Source of the DNA: Paraburkholderia fynbosensis
GTDB taxonomy: Bacteria; Pseudomonadota; Gammaproteobacteria; Burkholderiales; Burkholderiaceae
DNA: 64,000 bases
Assembly: GCF_902859935.1 (NCBI RefSeq)
Contig: NZ_CADIKI010000005.1
Coordinates: forward strand, 310,001 to 374,000
Direction of reading: 5' to 3'
Shown here: positions 35,289 through 45,569 of the stretch, one piece after another
Layout: every line of letters begins with the position of its first letter
Numbering within the stretch: the stretch's first letter is position 1
Translations under genes and position numbers: made by a program
The notes under the pieces: model-generated
The model's database searches: none
What the model was told of the DNA's origin: nothing
What the model saw: only the letters and a program-made list of their open reading frames with translations

Positions 35289-36008
35289 TTGGCAACCCGT
35301 CCCACATCCCCATCCGTGCTCCCGCTCGAAGTGGTCGCGCACGAAACGATGGCCGGCAAGGTCTATCAGCAACTGCGCGAGGCGATCATGAGCGGCCGGT
35401 TCGAGCCGGGTCTGCCGTTGAGTCTGCGTTCCGTCGCCGAAGCCGTCGGGTCCTCCACGATGCCAGTGCGCGCCGCGCTCACCCGGCTCCAGACAGAAGG
35501 CGCGCTCGTCGACGGGCCGGGCCGGGCGCTGATGGTTCCGCCGATCACGCTGGAACTCGTCGAGGAACTGCGCGACGTGCGCATCGCGCTGGAGGGCTGC
35601 GTGGCACAGCGCGCCGCCACGCGCATGTCCGACGCTCATCTCAGGGCCGTTCAGGATATTTACGAGGTCATGAACGGGCACGCGGAAGCCGGCGAAGTCG
35701 CGGACTATCTGCGCAGCAACTTTGCGTTCCACAGCGGAATTTACCGGCATGGCGCGAGCGAAATCACGCTCGCCACCATCCAGAGCTTGTGGATTCGCAT
35801 CGGGCCGTTTCTCAACGTCGTCGCGCCGGACATCCCGCACATGCGGCGCTCGATGGAAGCGCATCGGCAGATCGTCGACGCGCTTTGCCGGCGGGACGGG
35901 GAAGCCGCGCGGGCGGGCATTGCGCGCGATATCGGCGACGCAGCGCAGAGTCTGATTGACCGCCTGCAGATGCGCGCAGACGTCGGCGGGAAGCAGGCGA
36001 ACCGCTAA
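35289..36008 (+). CDS. GntR/FadR-type (FCD) transcriptional regulator
   Basis: A 239-residue regulator. The winged helix (ETMAGKVYQQLREAIMSGRF; PLSLRSVAEAVGSSTMPVRA; RLQTEGALVDGPGRALMVPP) is followed by an FCD effector domain (LVEELRDVRIALEGCVAQRA; DYLRSNFAFHSGIYRHG; IPHMRRSMEAHRQIVDALCR) with the metal-ligand-type histidines. A TTG start at 35289 is preferred because GGAG lies 6 bases upstream; the helix-turn-helix and FCD are complete either way. It is followed by the SDR-BKACE-MFS genes, so it most likely represses that catabolic operon. Confidence 0.9.
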   Translation: MATRPTSPSVLPLEVVAHETMAGKVYQQLREAIMSGRFEPGLPLSLRSVAEAVGSSTMPVRAALTRLQTEGALVDGPGRALMVPPITLELVEELRDVRIALEGCVAQRAATRMSDAHLRAVQDIYEVMNGHAEAGEVADYLRSNFAFHSGIYRHGASEITLATIQSLWIRIGPFLNVVAPDIPHMRRSMEAHRQIVDALCRRDGEAARAGIARDIGDAAQSLIDRLQMRADVGGKQANR

Positions 36009-36017
36009 CAAACACGC

Positions 36018-36037
36018 ATGAATCCGGATGGATTCAT
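36018..36037. promoter_or_regulatory. palindromic operator candidate of the SDR-BKACE operon
   Basis: ATGAATCC-GGAT-GGATTCAT: perfect 8-bp arms around 4 bases, starting 9 bases after the GntR stop codon and about 90 bases before the SDR start. It may be the operator controlling the downstream operon. Confidence 0.5.
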
Positions 36038-36128
36038 ACGCAATTGATTCGATTAGTACAACTATTTCTATCCATTCCTGACTGCCAACACGCGTCAGCA
36101 CATCAGTCTGTCAACGGAGCGAGAAGAC

Positions 36129-36926
36129 ATGAGTATTGTGACAATGCTGCAACCACCACCGGGTTTGCGTGTACTGGTTACAGGCGGCGGCGGTGGGATC
36201 GGCCTCACGATCGCGCGGGCCTTCACCGAGGTGGGCGCAAAAGTGCACGTCTGCGACGCAAGCGAACGCGTGCTCGAAGCGATGCGCGCCGACAGGAACA
36301 ACGAAAGCATCTCGGCCACGCTCGCCGATGTCGCCGATGAAAGCGCGGTTGCCCGTGTCTTCGAGGACGTCCAATCCCGGCTCGGCGGTCTCGACGTGCT
36401 GATCAACAATGCGGGCATCGCCGGACCGACCGGCGGCATCGATGAAATCGACGCCGCGCAATGGGAACAGACGGTCGCGATCAACCTGAACGCGCAGTTC
36501 TATTTCGCGCGACGGGCGGTGCCGCTGCTGCGCGAATCGCCGCACGGTGGCTCGATCATCGCCATGTCGTCGGTGGCCGGGCGATTGGGCTATGCATATC
36601 GCGCGCCCTATTCCGCGACGAAGTGGGCTGTAATCGGCATGACCAAAAGTCTCGCGATCGAACTCGGACCCGCCGGCATTCGCGTGAACGCCATTCAGCC
36701 GGGCATTGTGCGCGGCCCCCGCATGGAAGGGGTGATCGCGGCGCGAGCCCAGCAGCTCGGTCTGAGCTACGCGGAGATGGAAGCGAAGTACCTCGAAAAG
36801 ATCTCGCTGCGCCGCATGACCACTCAGGAGGAAATCGCGGCGACCGCGCTATTCCTGTGCGCGCCGGGCGGCAGTGGCATTTCCGGCCAGGCGATCTCCG
36901 TGTGCGGCAACGTCGAAGTGCTCTGA
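36129..36926 (+). CDS. short-chain dehydrogenase/reductase
   Basis: A 265-residue classical SDR: cofactor motif LVTGGGGGIGLTIARAF, the conserved LINNAGIAGPTGGIDEI, Ser in MSSVAGRLGYAYRAPYSATK with the catalytic YSATK, and a C-terminal SGISGQAISVCGNVEVL. It oxidises or reduces a secondary alcohol with NAD(P). Combined with the BKACE just downstream it could convert a beta-hydroxy acid to the beta-keto acid that BKACE cleaves. GAGCGAGAAG precedes the start; a palindrome lies between it and the GntR gene. Confidence 0.93.
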   Translation: MSIVTMLQPPPGLRVLVTGGGGGIGLTIARAFTEVGAKVHVCDASERVLEAMRADRNNESISATLADVADESAVARVFEDVQSRLGGLDVLINNAGIAGPTGGIDEIDAAQWEQTVAINLNAQFYFARRAVPLLRESPHGGSIIAMSSVAGRLGYAYRAPYSATKWAVIGMTKSLAIELGPAGIRVNAIQPGIVRGPRMEGVIAARAQQLGLSYAEMEAKYLEKISLRRMTTQEEIAATALFLCAPGGSGISGQAISVCGNVEVL

Positions 36927-36966
36927 CGCTTCACTCTTTCCTTCCTCAGCGTGGACTCCGATTCTC

Positions 36967-37899
36967 ATGGCCTCAACCCGTAAAGTCATCATTACCTGCG
37001 CGCCCACGGGCGCGATCCATACACCGTCGATGTCGCCCTACCTGCCGGTCACCCCGCAGCAGATAACCGAGGCCGCACTGGCGGCAGCAACCGAAGGCGC
37101 CGCGATCCTGCATCTGCATGCCCGCGATCCCGGCGATGGACGGCCCACGCAGGACCCGGCCGTGTTTTCAGAATTCCTGCCGCAGATCAAGGCGCAAACC
37201 GACGCCGTCATCAACCTCACCAGCGGCGGCAGCCCGCATATGACCGTGGCGGAGCGGCTGCGCCCCGCGCATCACTTCCAGCCGGAGATCGCCTCGCTCA
37301 ACATGGGCTCGATGAATTTCGGCCTGTATCCGATGCTCGAACGCTTCAAGGAGCTGAAGCACGACTGGGAACGGCAGCATCTCGAAGCGAGCCGCGATCT
37401 CGTCTTCAAGAATACGTTTGCGGACATCGAGTACATCCTGACGTCATGCGGCGCCAATGGAACACGCTTCGAGTTCGAGTGCTACGACATCTCGCATCTG
37501 TACAACCTCGCCCACTTCGTCGAGCGCAATCTGGCCAAGCCGCCGTTCTTCATTCAAAGCGTTTTCGGTTTGCTCGGCGGCATTGGCGCTCATCCGGAAG
37601 ACCTGATGCACATGCGGCGCACCGCCGACCGTCTGTTCGGCAACGACTATGTCTGGTCGATCCTCGGCGCCGGCCGCAACCAGATCCCGCTCGCGACCAT
37701 GGGTCTGACGCAGGGTTCGAACGTCCGCGTCGGCCTCGAGGATTCGCTCTGGATTGGACCGGGCAAACTCGCCGAATCGAGCGCCGCACAGGTTCGGCAA
37801 ATCCGGAAAGTGATCGAAGGGCTGTCTCTCGACATCGCCACGCCGGCCGAAGCACGCGCGATGCTGGGTCTCAAGGGCAAGGACAACGTGCGTTTCTAA
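36967..37899 (+). CDS. beta-keto acid cleavage enzyme (BKACE/Kce family)
   Basis: A 310-residue enzyme of the DUF849/BKACE family. The first segment ITCAPTGAIHTPSMSPYLPV and the zinc-site AILHLHARDPGDGRP (HLH metal ligands) are visible, as are INLTSGGSP and TSCGANGTRFEFECYDISHL with its catalytic Glu. BKACE enzymes condense a beta-keto acid with acetyl-CoA, yielding acetoacetate and a new CoA ester; Kce (lysine fermentation) and carnitine-degradation members are known. Substrate class cannot be read here. It sits 40 bases after the SDR gene. Confidence 0.93.
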   Translation: MASTRKVIITCAPTGAIHTPSMSPYLPVTPQQITEAALAAATEGAAILHLHARDPGDGRPTQDPAVFSEFLPQIKAQTDAVINLTSGGSPHMTVAERLRPAHHFQPEIASLNMGSMNFGLYPMLERFKELKHDWERQHLEASRDLVFKNTFADIEYILTSCGANGTRFEFECYDISHLYNLAHFVERNLAKPPFFIQSVFGLLGGIGAHPEDLMHMRRTADRLFGNDYVWSILGAGRNQIPLATMGLTQGSNVRVGLEDSLWIGPGKLAESSAAQVRQIRKVIEGLSLDIATPAEARAMLGLKGKDNVRF

Positions 37900-38099
37900 T
37901 CGCCGCCCAAGCCTTCCGGCACGGAAACGGAAGGAGACGGCAGGGGCAGTCGAAGGGCATCTGGCCGCGCGTGCCTCGCCCTTCGCCTCGACGCATACAC
38001 GCGCAAAGCGGGTCGTTGCCCGTTGCCGGGGCGCAGTCGCTGCGCCGAACCGGGCACCGGGATCTCCGACGTTCCACCTACCCAGATCTGGGGAATCAC

Positions 38100-39452
38100 A
38101 TGTCAACGCATCGATCAACGAAGCCGCAAGCCGATCAGCTTGCGCAATCCGCCCTTACACGGCTCCTGATCCGCAAGCTGATGCCGTTACTCGTCATTGT
38201 CTACGTCATCAGCTTTCTCGATCGAACGAATATCGCGTTGGCTCGACACACCATGAGCATCGACCTCGGGCTTTCCGCGGCGGCTTATGGACTCGGCGCG
38301 GGACTGTTCTTTCTCACCTACGCAATGCTGGAAATACCGAGCAACCTGGTGATGAACAAGGTGGGCGCGCGGCTATGGATCACGCGCATCATGGTCACGT
38401 GGGGAGTGCTATCGATTGGCATGGCCTTCGTGCGCGGCGAGACGTCGTTCTACGTGATGCGGCTATTGCTGGGCGCCGCTGAAGCAGGCCTCTTCCCCGG
38501 TGTCATGCTCTACCTGACGTACTGGTTCACCCGCGAAGAACGGGCGCTTGCAACAGGCTATTTCCTGATCGGCGTGTGCGTCGCGAACATTGTCGGCGGG
38601 CCGCTCGGCGGTGCACTTCTTGAACTCGACGGCATGCTCGGTTTGCGTGGCTGGCAGTGGCTTTTCGTGATCGAAGGGTTGCCGGCGGTGCTCCTCGCGA
38701 TCGTGGTCTGGAAGATGCTGCCTGACAAACCCCTGGAAGCATCGTGGCTGTCGCCGGCGCAAGCCGCGCAGATCGAGGCGCGCCTCGCCGCCGAACGCGA
38801 CGCGCAAGCCGGAGACGGACGTGCCAGCCATTCCCTGCGCCACGCACTGGGCGATCCGCAAGTCTGGCTCGCCATTCTCGTGTACTTCTGCCATCAACTG
38901 ACCATCTACACGACCATCTTCTTTCTGCCGGGCGTGATCGGCGCGTCGGGACATTTCTCGCCGCTGGTGGTGGGAACGTTGTCGGCGACACCGTGGATTG
39001 CCGCCGCCATCGGCGCGGCGGCGCTGCCGCGTTTCGCCAGCACGTCGGCACGCAGCCGGCTACTGCTGGTCGGCGGCCTGATTGTGATGGCGCTCGGCTT
39101 GTTGATCGCCGCGCACTCGCGGCCCGCGATCGGTCTGCTTGGAATGTGCCTCGCCGCATTCATGTTCTTCGTGGTGCAGTCGATCATTTTCACGTTCCCG
39201 TCCTCGCGGCTCAGCGGCGCCGCGTTGGCCGGCGGTCTTGCGCTGGTCAATTCGTGTGGTCTGCTCGGCGGATTCGTTGGGCCTACGGTCATGGGCCTGA
39301 TCGAACAATCGACGGGCAGCGCGACCAACGGCCTCATCGTTCTGGCGGTTGCGCTGATCATCGCCGCGGTGGGTAGTCTTCGCTTGAGGCATGGGGACGA
39401 GGATCGTCGCGCACGTGCTGTGTATTGCCGGGATGCCGAAAAGGCGGTATGA
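38100..39452 (+). CDS. MFS transporter, ACS/phthalate-permease type
   Basis: A 450-residue twelve-helix transporter of the anion:cation symporter family: MPLLVIVYVISFLDRTNIAL (family signature after the first helix), AYGLGAGLFFLTYAMLEIPS, RLLLGAAEAGLFPGVMLYLT, then a central loop and a second bundle (GGFVGPTVMGLI). Members import organic anions such as tartrate, phthalate or glucarate. As the last gene of the GntR-SDR-BKACE group it probably takes up the beta-hydroxy acid the enzymes degrade. The start at 38100 has GGGGA upstream. Confidence 0.92.
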   Translation: MSTHRSTKPQADQLAQSALTRLLIRKLMPLLVIVYVISFLDRTNIALARHTMSIDLGLSAAAYGLGAGLFFLTYAMLEIPSNLVMNKVGARLWITRIMVTWGVLSIGMAFVRGETSFYVMRLLLGAAEAGLFPGVMLYLTYWFTREERALATGYFLIGVCVANIVGGPLGGALLELDGMLGLRGWQWLFVIEGLPAVLLAIVVWKMLPDKPLEASWLSPAQAAQIEARLAAERDAQAGDGRASHSLRHALGDPQVWLAILVYFCHQLTIYTTIFFLPGVIGASGHFSPLVVGTLSATPWIAAAIGAAALPRFASTSARSRLLLVGGLIVMALGLLIAAHSRPAIGLLGMCLAAFMFFVVQSIIFTFPSSRLSGAALAGGLALVNSCGLLGGFVGPTVMGLIEQSTGSATNGLIVLAVALIIAAVGSLRLRHGDEDRRARAVYCRDAEKAV

Positions 39453-39582
39453 GGCCGACGATGGTTCTGTCGCACCGAAGCGTTTGTCGACGAAGATCAC
39501 TGGCGGCGGCCTTAGTGGCAAGTACACAACGGATTGACCGCGTCACCGGTCACGATTGAGTTATCGGGTTTATACTAAGCAC

Positions 39583-39640
39583 GTCTCCTCCATGTCTCCT
39601 CTGATATGGATTCAGCCCGCCTCCGAGCGGGCTTTTTCTT
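39583..39640 (+). ncRNA. candidate small RNA with CUCCUC motifs and intrinsic terminator
   Basis: A -10-like TATACT (39571-39576) would start RNA near 39583; it ends with the terminator at 39615-39637. The predicted ~55-nt transcript holds two CTCCTC copies in a GTCTCCTC direct repeat (39583-39602), which could pair with Shine-Dalgarno sequences. There is no good -35 box. No coding frame of this size is convincing. The terminator otherwise has no obvious owner, since the MFS gene ended 160 bases earlier. Confidence 0.45.
39615..39637 (+). terminator. Rho-independent terminator upstream of the H-NS-like gene
   Basis: GCCCGC-CTCCGA-GCGGGC followed by TTTTT: a textbook intrinsic terminator, ending 26 bases before the H-NS-like start codon. 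It likely ends the candidate small RNA or the upstream operon. Confidence 0.85.
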
Positions 39641-39662
39641 ATCCGACACAGCAAGCACAACG

Positions 39663-39968
39663 ATGACAGGAAGAATCGCCGACGGTGAGGCGCGCGAGCG
39701 TCTCATTATCTGGATTCGCCGCCGCATGAGCGAGTTCGGCATCACGTTCGAAGCGCTCGCCGAATCCATCCAGCACGATCTCGACAATCCGCCGATTTAC
39801 CGTGACGCCAGGGGCAACGACTGGAACGGACTCGGCGACATGCCGGACTGGCTGCGGGCAGCAAAAAATGCCGGCGTCGATCCGGCTTTCTTCAGGATCG
39901 AGCCAAAGCCTGAGCCCGCGCCGAAACATTCCAGCGCGCAGTATGTGCAGGCTGATCTCTTCGAGTAA
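39663..39968 (+). CDS. H-NS family nucleoid-associated protein
   Basis: A 101-residue protein. Its N-terminal half is a helical oligomerisation-type region (GEARERLIIWIRRRMSEFGI; TFEALAESIQHDLDNPP). Its C-terminal half contains the H-NS DNA-binding core YRDARGNDWNGLGDMPDWLR, followed by AAKNAGVDPAFFRIEP. Such short H-NS-like proteins of Burkholderia bind AT-rich DNA and silence acquired genes. The start at 39663 is chosen because upstream frame positions are within the terminator hairpin. Upstream sequence contains a candidate small RNA. Confidence 0.88.
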   Translation: MTGRIADGEARERLIIWIRRRMSEFGITFEALAESIQHDLDNPPIYRDARGNDWNGLGDMPDWLRAAKNAGVDPAFFRIEPKPEPAPKHSSAQYVQADLFE

Positions 39969-40038
39969 CGGCGCCGTGCCGATCAATCGGCCGAGCAGGG
40001 GTGGTTGAGGATGTAGTTCTTGTCGCGCAATGAACGCG

Positions 40039-40722
40039 CTACTTGCCTGCGCGATGCGCAACTGCAATCGCATCCAGCCCTGCCAGCACGAAACGCACAA
40101 AGTCATCGGCAAGCGCTTTCCTGTCTTTAGCGACTGCGGGCAGCAAGGCCGCCTGCACCTGCTTCGGCGCGATCATCATCGCGATGCACGGCAGCACCGT
40201 GAACATCAACGCCCGCTGCACGGCTGGCTCTTTGGGGTTCAATTGAAGCACCTCGCCGATGAGTCCCAGCAAAAGCGCGGCCTTGGGCCGCACCGCTTTC
40301 TCGATGAGCGCCGGAATCGCCGGCGACGGCGAGAGCACCTCGCGCAGCATCAGCATGAATCCCCACGGCGCCGCCGCGTTGACCGACAGGCCGACAAAGT
40401 GCGAGATGACCGCGCGAAGCTTGTCCTTCGGATCGCTAACGCCCTCGGTTAACGCCTTCAACTCGTCGAGCCCGACAACCTGCCGGTGCGCTTCCACCAG
40501 CGCCGCTTCGTAAAGCGCCTCGCGGCTGCCGAAGTGGTAATGCACCGATGCCATCGGCGTACCTGCGCGTTCGCAGATCTCCTTGCTCGTGGCGTCCGCG
40601 AAACCGCGCTCGGCGAATACCTGCCCGGCTGTGTCGAGCAGATGCTGGCGCGTCGCCGCGCCGTCAGGACGCGTCGCCCGCTGTTTGCGCGTCGAACCGG
40701 TTTTTGCTGAGGATGTGCGCAT
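40039..40722 (-). CDS. TetR-family repressor of the CecR (CerR C-terminal) type
   Basis: A 227-residue repressor. The helix-turn-helix is LLDTAGQVFAERGFADATSK, ICERAGTPMASVHYHFGSRE; the C-terminal half is the CerR/DUF1956 domain (LTEGVSDPKDKLRAVISHFV; LMLREVLSPSPAIPALIEKA; FTVLPCIAMMIAPKQVQAAL). In E. coli CecR (YbiH) of this family controls ybhGFSR, an ABC efflux system; this gene is divergent from just such an operon. A perfect palindrome at 40748-40759 in the shared upstream region would be its operator. Confidence 0.9.
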   Translation of the reverse strand: MRTSSAKTGSTRKQRATRPDGAATRQHLLDTAGQVFAERGFADATSKEICERAGTPMASVHYHFGSREALYEAALVEAHRQVVGLDELKALTEGVSDPKDKLRAVISHFVGLSVNAAAPWGFMLMLREVLSPSPAIPALIEKAVRPKAALLLGLIGEVLQLNPKEPAVQRALMFTVLPCIAMMIAPKQVQAALLPAVAKDRKALADDFVRFVLAGLDAIAVAHRAGK

Positions 40723-40747
40723 GAAGAATCGGTGACTCTGGAAATAG

Positions 40748-40759
40748 TTTGAATTCAAA
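40748..40759. promoter_or_regulatory. CecR-type operator candidate
   Basis: TTTGAATTCAAA, a perfect 12-bp palindrome with a partly repeated TTCAAATTCA beyond, 26 bases upstream of the TetR start and 216 bases before the efflux operon. Confidence 0.5.
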
Positions 40760-40975
40760 TTCAAATTCACATATCATCGATTCTACTTCATCCGAGGCCC
40801 TCTTGCGTCGGTTCAACCGCGCATGCAAGGCTGCGTCGGCGGCGGACAGTGCACACCGCGCAGTCGCTTTTGGCAGCCACGAGTCAGCCAGATGAACGCT
40901 GTGTCGCGCTCTCAATGATATGGATTACTTACTGAACACGCGTGTCCGAGTAGGCGCGTTTTTTCGGATGAACCC

Positions 40976-41961
40976 ATGCTTACCTCGCTAACGAACCTTG
41001 TGCCACCGGTTCCCGGCCGCTTCATGATGATGTTCGCCATGCTCGTGGGCGCTACGCTCACAGCCTGTTCCCATTCCGACAACAACGCCTACCAGGGCTA
41101 TGTCGAAGGTGAATTCGTCTATCTCGGCTCGTCGCAGGCAGGGAGATTGACGCAACTATCGGCCGCACGCGGGCAATATGTGAAAGCGGATACGCAGCTC
41201 TTCACACTCGAAGCAATCGACGAAACAGCCGCGCTTCGACAGGCCGAACAGCAACTCACGGCGACGCGCGCGCAACTGGCGGACATCGAGACCGGCAAGC
41301 GCGTGCCGGAGGTCAACGTCAATCGCGCGCAGCTTGCCCAGGCTGTCGCCAATGCGCGCAAGGCATCCTTGCAACTCACGCGCGACAAGGCACAGTTCGC
41401 GGCCGGCGGCATTGCAAAAGCGCAACTCGACGATTCGCAAGCCAACGCCGACGCCACCGCCGCGCAGGTGCGCGAGCTGACGAATCAGGTCGAAGTGGCG
41501 CGCCTGCCCGGGCGCTCGCAACAGATCGCGGCGCTCCATGCGCAGGTAGCAGCCGCCGAAGCAGTCGTCGCGCAGGCGCAATGGAAGCTGGACCAGAAGC
41601 GTGTCAGCGCGCCTGCCGGGGGCCTGATCTACGACACGATCTATCGAACGGGAGAATGGGTACCGGCGGGAAGTCCTGTCGTGCAGATGCTGCCACCGCA
41701 AAATATCAAGGTGCGCTTCTTCGTGCCGGAGAGCATCGTCGGCCGACTCGCGAACGGCCGCAGCGTGGCGATTCATTGCGACGGTTGCGCAGCCGATGTG
41801 TCCGCGAAAATCACCTACATATCGAGCGAGGCGGAATACACGCCGCCCGTCATCTACAGCAACGAAACCCGCGCGAAGCTCGTGTTCATGGTCGAAGCGC
41901 ATCCGTCCATAGCGGACGCAAACAGGCTGCATCCGGGCCAGCCGGTGACGGTGGCACTGCA

Positions 41962-41965
<4 letters not shown>
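40976..41965 (+). CDS. HlyD/YbhG-like periplasmic adaptor lipoprotein of ABC efflux
   Basis: A 329-residue membrane-fusion protein. It has a lipobox (AMLVGATLTACS, Cys ~31), a biotinyl/lipoyl motif (QGYVEGEFVYLGSSQAGRL), a long coiled coil (~70-200) of alanine-glutamine helices and a C-terminal beta-barrel with VRFFVPESIVGRLANGRS and HPGQPVTVALQ. It links the inner-membrane ABC transporter to the outer-membrane channel. The stop overlaps the ATPase start by 4 bases. The start at 40976 has no strong ribosome site; internal ATGs at the Phe-Met-Met-Met region are alternatives. Confidence 0.9.
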
Positions 41966-42902
<937 letters not shown>

Positions 42903-42906
<4 letters not shown>

Positions 42907-44045
42907 GCAGACGAACCGTGTTCTCGTTGAGCCGCTGGTGGAGCATCGTGCTCAAGGAGTTTTTGCAACTTCGGCGCGATCGGATCACGTTCGCGATGAT
43001 CATCGGTTTGCCGATCGTTCAACTCTCGCTATTCGGCTTCGCCATCAATACGAATCCGCGGCATCTACCTACCGCCGTCGTCATTCACGATCAAAGCGAG
43101 TTCTCGCGCAGCTTCGTGGCTGCAATGACCAACTCCGCGTATTTCAACGTGATCGAAAGCTTGCCGGACGAAGAAGCCGGCCGTCGCGCGCTCGCGCAGG
43201 GCCGCGTGCAATTCGTGCTCAACGTTCCGGTCGATTTCTCTGCGAAATTGCTGCGCGGTGAGCACCCCTCGTTGCTGGTCGAAGCCGATGCAACCGATCC
43301 GACCGCGACCAGCACCGCCGTCGCGGCGCTGCCGGGTCTGATCCAGCCCGTCGCCGACAAGGACATCACCGGTCCGCTCGCGCATCTGAACGGCGGCCCG
43401 AGCGCATTCGGCGTGCAGGTTCACAACCTGTACAACCCCGAGGGCATTACGCAATACAACGTGGTCCCCGGCTTGATGGGCGTCATTTTGACGATGACGC
43501 TCGTCATGATGACGGGCCTCGCGATCACACGCGAACGCGAACGCGGCACGATGGAAAATCTGCTCGCGACACCCGTCCTTCCGATCGAAGTGATGACCGG
43601 CAAGATCGTGCCTTACATTGCGATCGGGTTGATTCAAGCGTCGATCATTCTCGCCGCGACGCGCTTCGTCTTCAACGTGCCGTTCGTCGGCAGCCCGGTG
43701 GCAATCTATCTTGCCGCGTTGCTCTTCATCGCGGCCAATCTCACCGTGGGCATTACGCTGTCCTCGCTCGCACAGAACCAGTTGCAGGCGATGCAACTGA
43801 CCTTCTTCTATTTCCTGCCGAACATCCTGTTGTCGGGCTTCATGTTTCCGTTTGCGGGCATGCCGCGCTGGGCGCAGTTCATCGGCAATCTGCTGCCGCT
43901 GACCTATTTCAATCGCCTGATCCGCGGCATTCTGCTCAAAGGCAATGGCTGGGCGGACCTGTGGCCGTCGGTGTGGCCGATGATGCTCTTTACGGCGATT
44001 GTCATGGCGATTGCGTTGCGCTTCTACCGGCGCACGCTCGATTAG
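42903..44045 (+). CDS. ABC-2 permease, YbhS/YbhR-like
   Basis: A 380-residue ABC-2 permease: N-terminal helix (FAMIIGLPIVQLSLFGFAI), a large extracytoplasmic domain (~50-180) and five more helices including the GLMGVILTMTLVMMTGLAIT segment, ERERGTMENLLATPV (the ABC-2 signature) and FLPNILLSGFMFPFAGMPRW. One permease only, so two identical copies probably form the channel. It is downstream of the ATPase with a 4-base overlap. Confidence 0.92.
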
Positions 44046-44057
44046 AAGGACAAGGCG

Positions 44058-45518
44058 ATGAAACCACTCGTTATCGTGGCCGGGCTCGCGCTATGCGGTT
44101 GCGCAGTCGGCCCGGATTTTCAGAGCCCGGCCGCGCCGGACACGCAAACCTATACTCGCGACGGCCTGCCGCAACGCGCCGCATCGGCCAACAGCACGGC
44201 CGCATTTGCGCAGACCTTGCGCATCAGCGACAGTGCGACGCCGATGTGGTGGCGGCAGTTTCATTCGGATGCGCTGGACCGGCTGGTTGACGAGGCGTTG
44301 CGCCAAAGCCCGACGCTGGCGCAGGCTCGCGCAAAGCTGATTGAAGCCCGCGAGGACTACAACGCGCAGGCGGGTTCGACGCAATTTCCCAGCGTAGACG
44401 CGACAATTTCAGCTTCGCGCCAGAAGGTTGACCCTGCCGCGTTCGGCGTACCCAACGTGAACAGTCCTGGCCCGTTCTCGCTGTTCAACGCTTCGGTGAG
44501 CGTGTCGTATGTATTCGATGTGTTCGGCGCCAATCGTCGCGCGCTCGAAGCGAGCTTCGCGCAAGTCGATTACGAGTCGTTCGAACTCGATGCGGCGCGG
44601 CTATCCATTGGGGGCAATGTCGTGTCGGCGGCAATCCGGCGCGCGTCGTTGCGACAGCAGATCGAATTGACACAAGATCTCGAGCACGCCCAGGCCCGGC
44701 AACTGACGATCGTCGAAGCGCGCTTCGCCGCCGGTGGCGTGGCTCAACTCGACGTGCACAGCCAGCACACCCTGCTCGCGCAAACGCGCGCATCTTTGCC
44801 GCCGCTCACCACGCAGCTTGCGCAAACCGATCATCAACTCGCGATTCTGCTGGGCGCCACGCCGTCGGAAGCGGATTTCAGTGACATCACGCTCGACGCG
44901 CTTCATCTGCCCAATGATCTGCCTGTCACGCTGCCTTCGACACTCGCACGCGAGCGGCCCGACATTCGCGCGTCCGAAGCGTTGTTGCATCAGGCCAGCG
45001 CGAATGTCGGCGTCGCGACGGCCAACCTTTATCCGCAGTTTTCGCTATCGGCGGGATTCGGCTCGCAGCGCACGAACATCGGCGATGTCATCAACGGTTT
45101 GAACATCTGGAACATCGGGCTCAATCTGACGCAGCCTCTTTTCCGTGGCGGCGCATTGCATGCGAGGAAGCGCGCAGCGCAGGCCGCCTACGAGGCCGCC
45201 CTGGCCGGCTATCAGCAAACCGTTTTGCAAGCGCTGCAGCAGGTCGCCGATTCGTTGACAGCACTGCGGGATGACGCGCACGAATTGCAGGCCCGGGACG
45301 ACGCCTGGCAACACGCCCAGGCGAGCGTCTCAGTTGCGAGCCGGCAATATGCAGCGGGAGGAATTAGCCAGACGGCGTTGCTCGACGCGCAACGCCAGGC
45401 CTTGCAGACCGCAATCGACCGGACGCGGGCGCAAGCCGACCAGTTCGCCGATTCGGCAGCGCTATTTCAGGCGCTTGGCAGCGGCGTGCCGGTAACGACG
45501 CAGGTGGGTGAGCAATGA
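44058..45518 (+). CDS. NodT-family outer-membrane efflux lipoprotein
   Basis: A 486-residue TolC/NodT-type outer-membrane factor: a lipobox (IVAGLALCGCAVGPDF), then the helical duplicated OEP domain (WWRQFHSDALDRLVDEALRQ; PTLAQARAKLIEAREDYNAQ; RLSIGGNVVSAAIRRASLRQ), conserved LPSTLARERPDIRASEALLH and LTQPLFRGGALHARKRAAQA. It is the final gene of the adaptor-ATPase-permease-channel operon, 12 bases after the permease. AAGGA precedes the start. Confidence 0.93.
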   Translation: MKPLVIVAGLALCGCAVGPDFQSPAAPDTQTYTRDGLPQRAASANSTAAFAQTLRISDSATPMWWRQFHSDALDRLVDEALRQSPTLAQARAKLIEAREDYNAQAGSTQFPSVDATISASRQKVDPAAFGVPNVNSPGPFSLFNASVSVSYVFDVFGANRRALEASFAQVDYESFELDAARLSIGGNVVSAAIRRASLRQQIELTQDLEHAQARQLTIVEARFAAGGVAQLDVHSQHTLLAQTRASLPPLTTQLAQTDHQLAILLGATPSEADFSDITLDALHLPNDLPVTLPSTLARERPDIRASEALLHQASANVGVATANLYPQFSLSAGFGSQRTNIGDVINGLNIWNIGLNLTQPLFRGGALHARKRAAQAAYEAALAGYQQTVLQALQQVADSLTALRDDAHELQARDDAWQHAQASVSVASRQYAAGGISQTALLDAQRQALQTAIDRTRAQADQFADSAALFQALGSGVPVTTQVGEQ

Positions 45519-45569
45519 GCCGGCCTACGCATCCCGATGACGTGAGCGATCGACACGTCCGGTCGAGAT

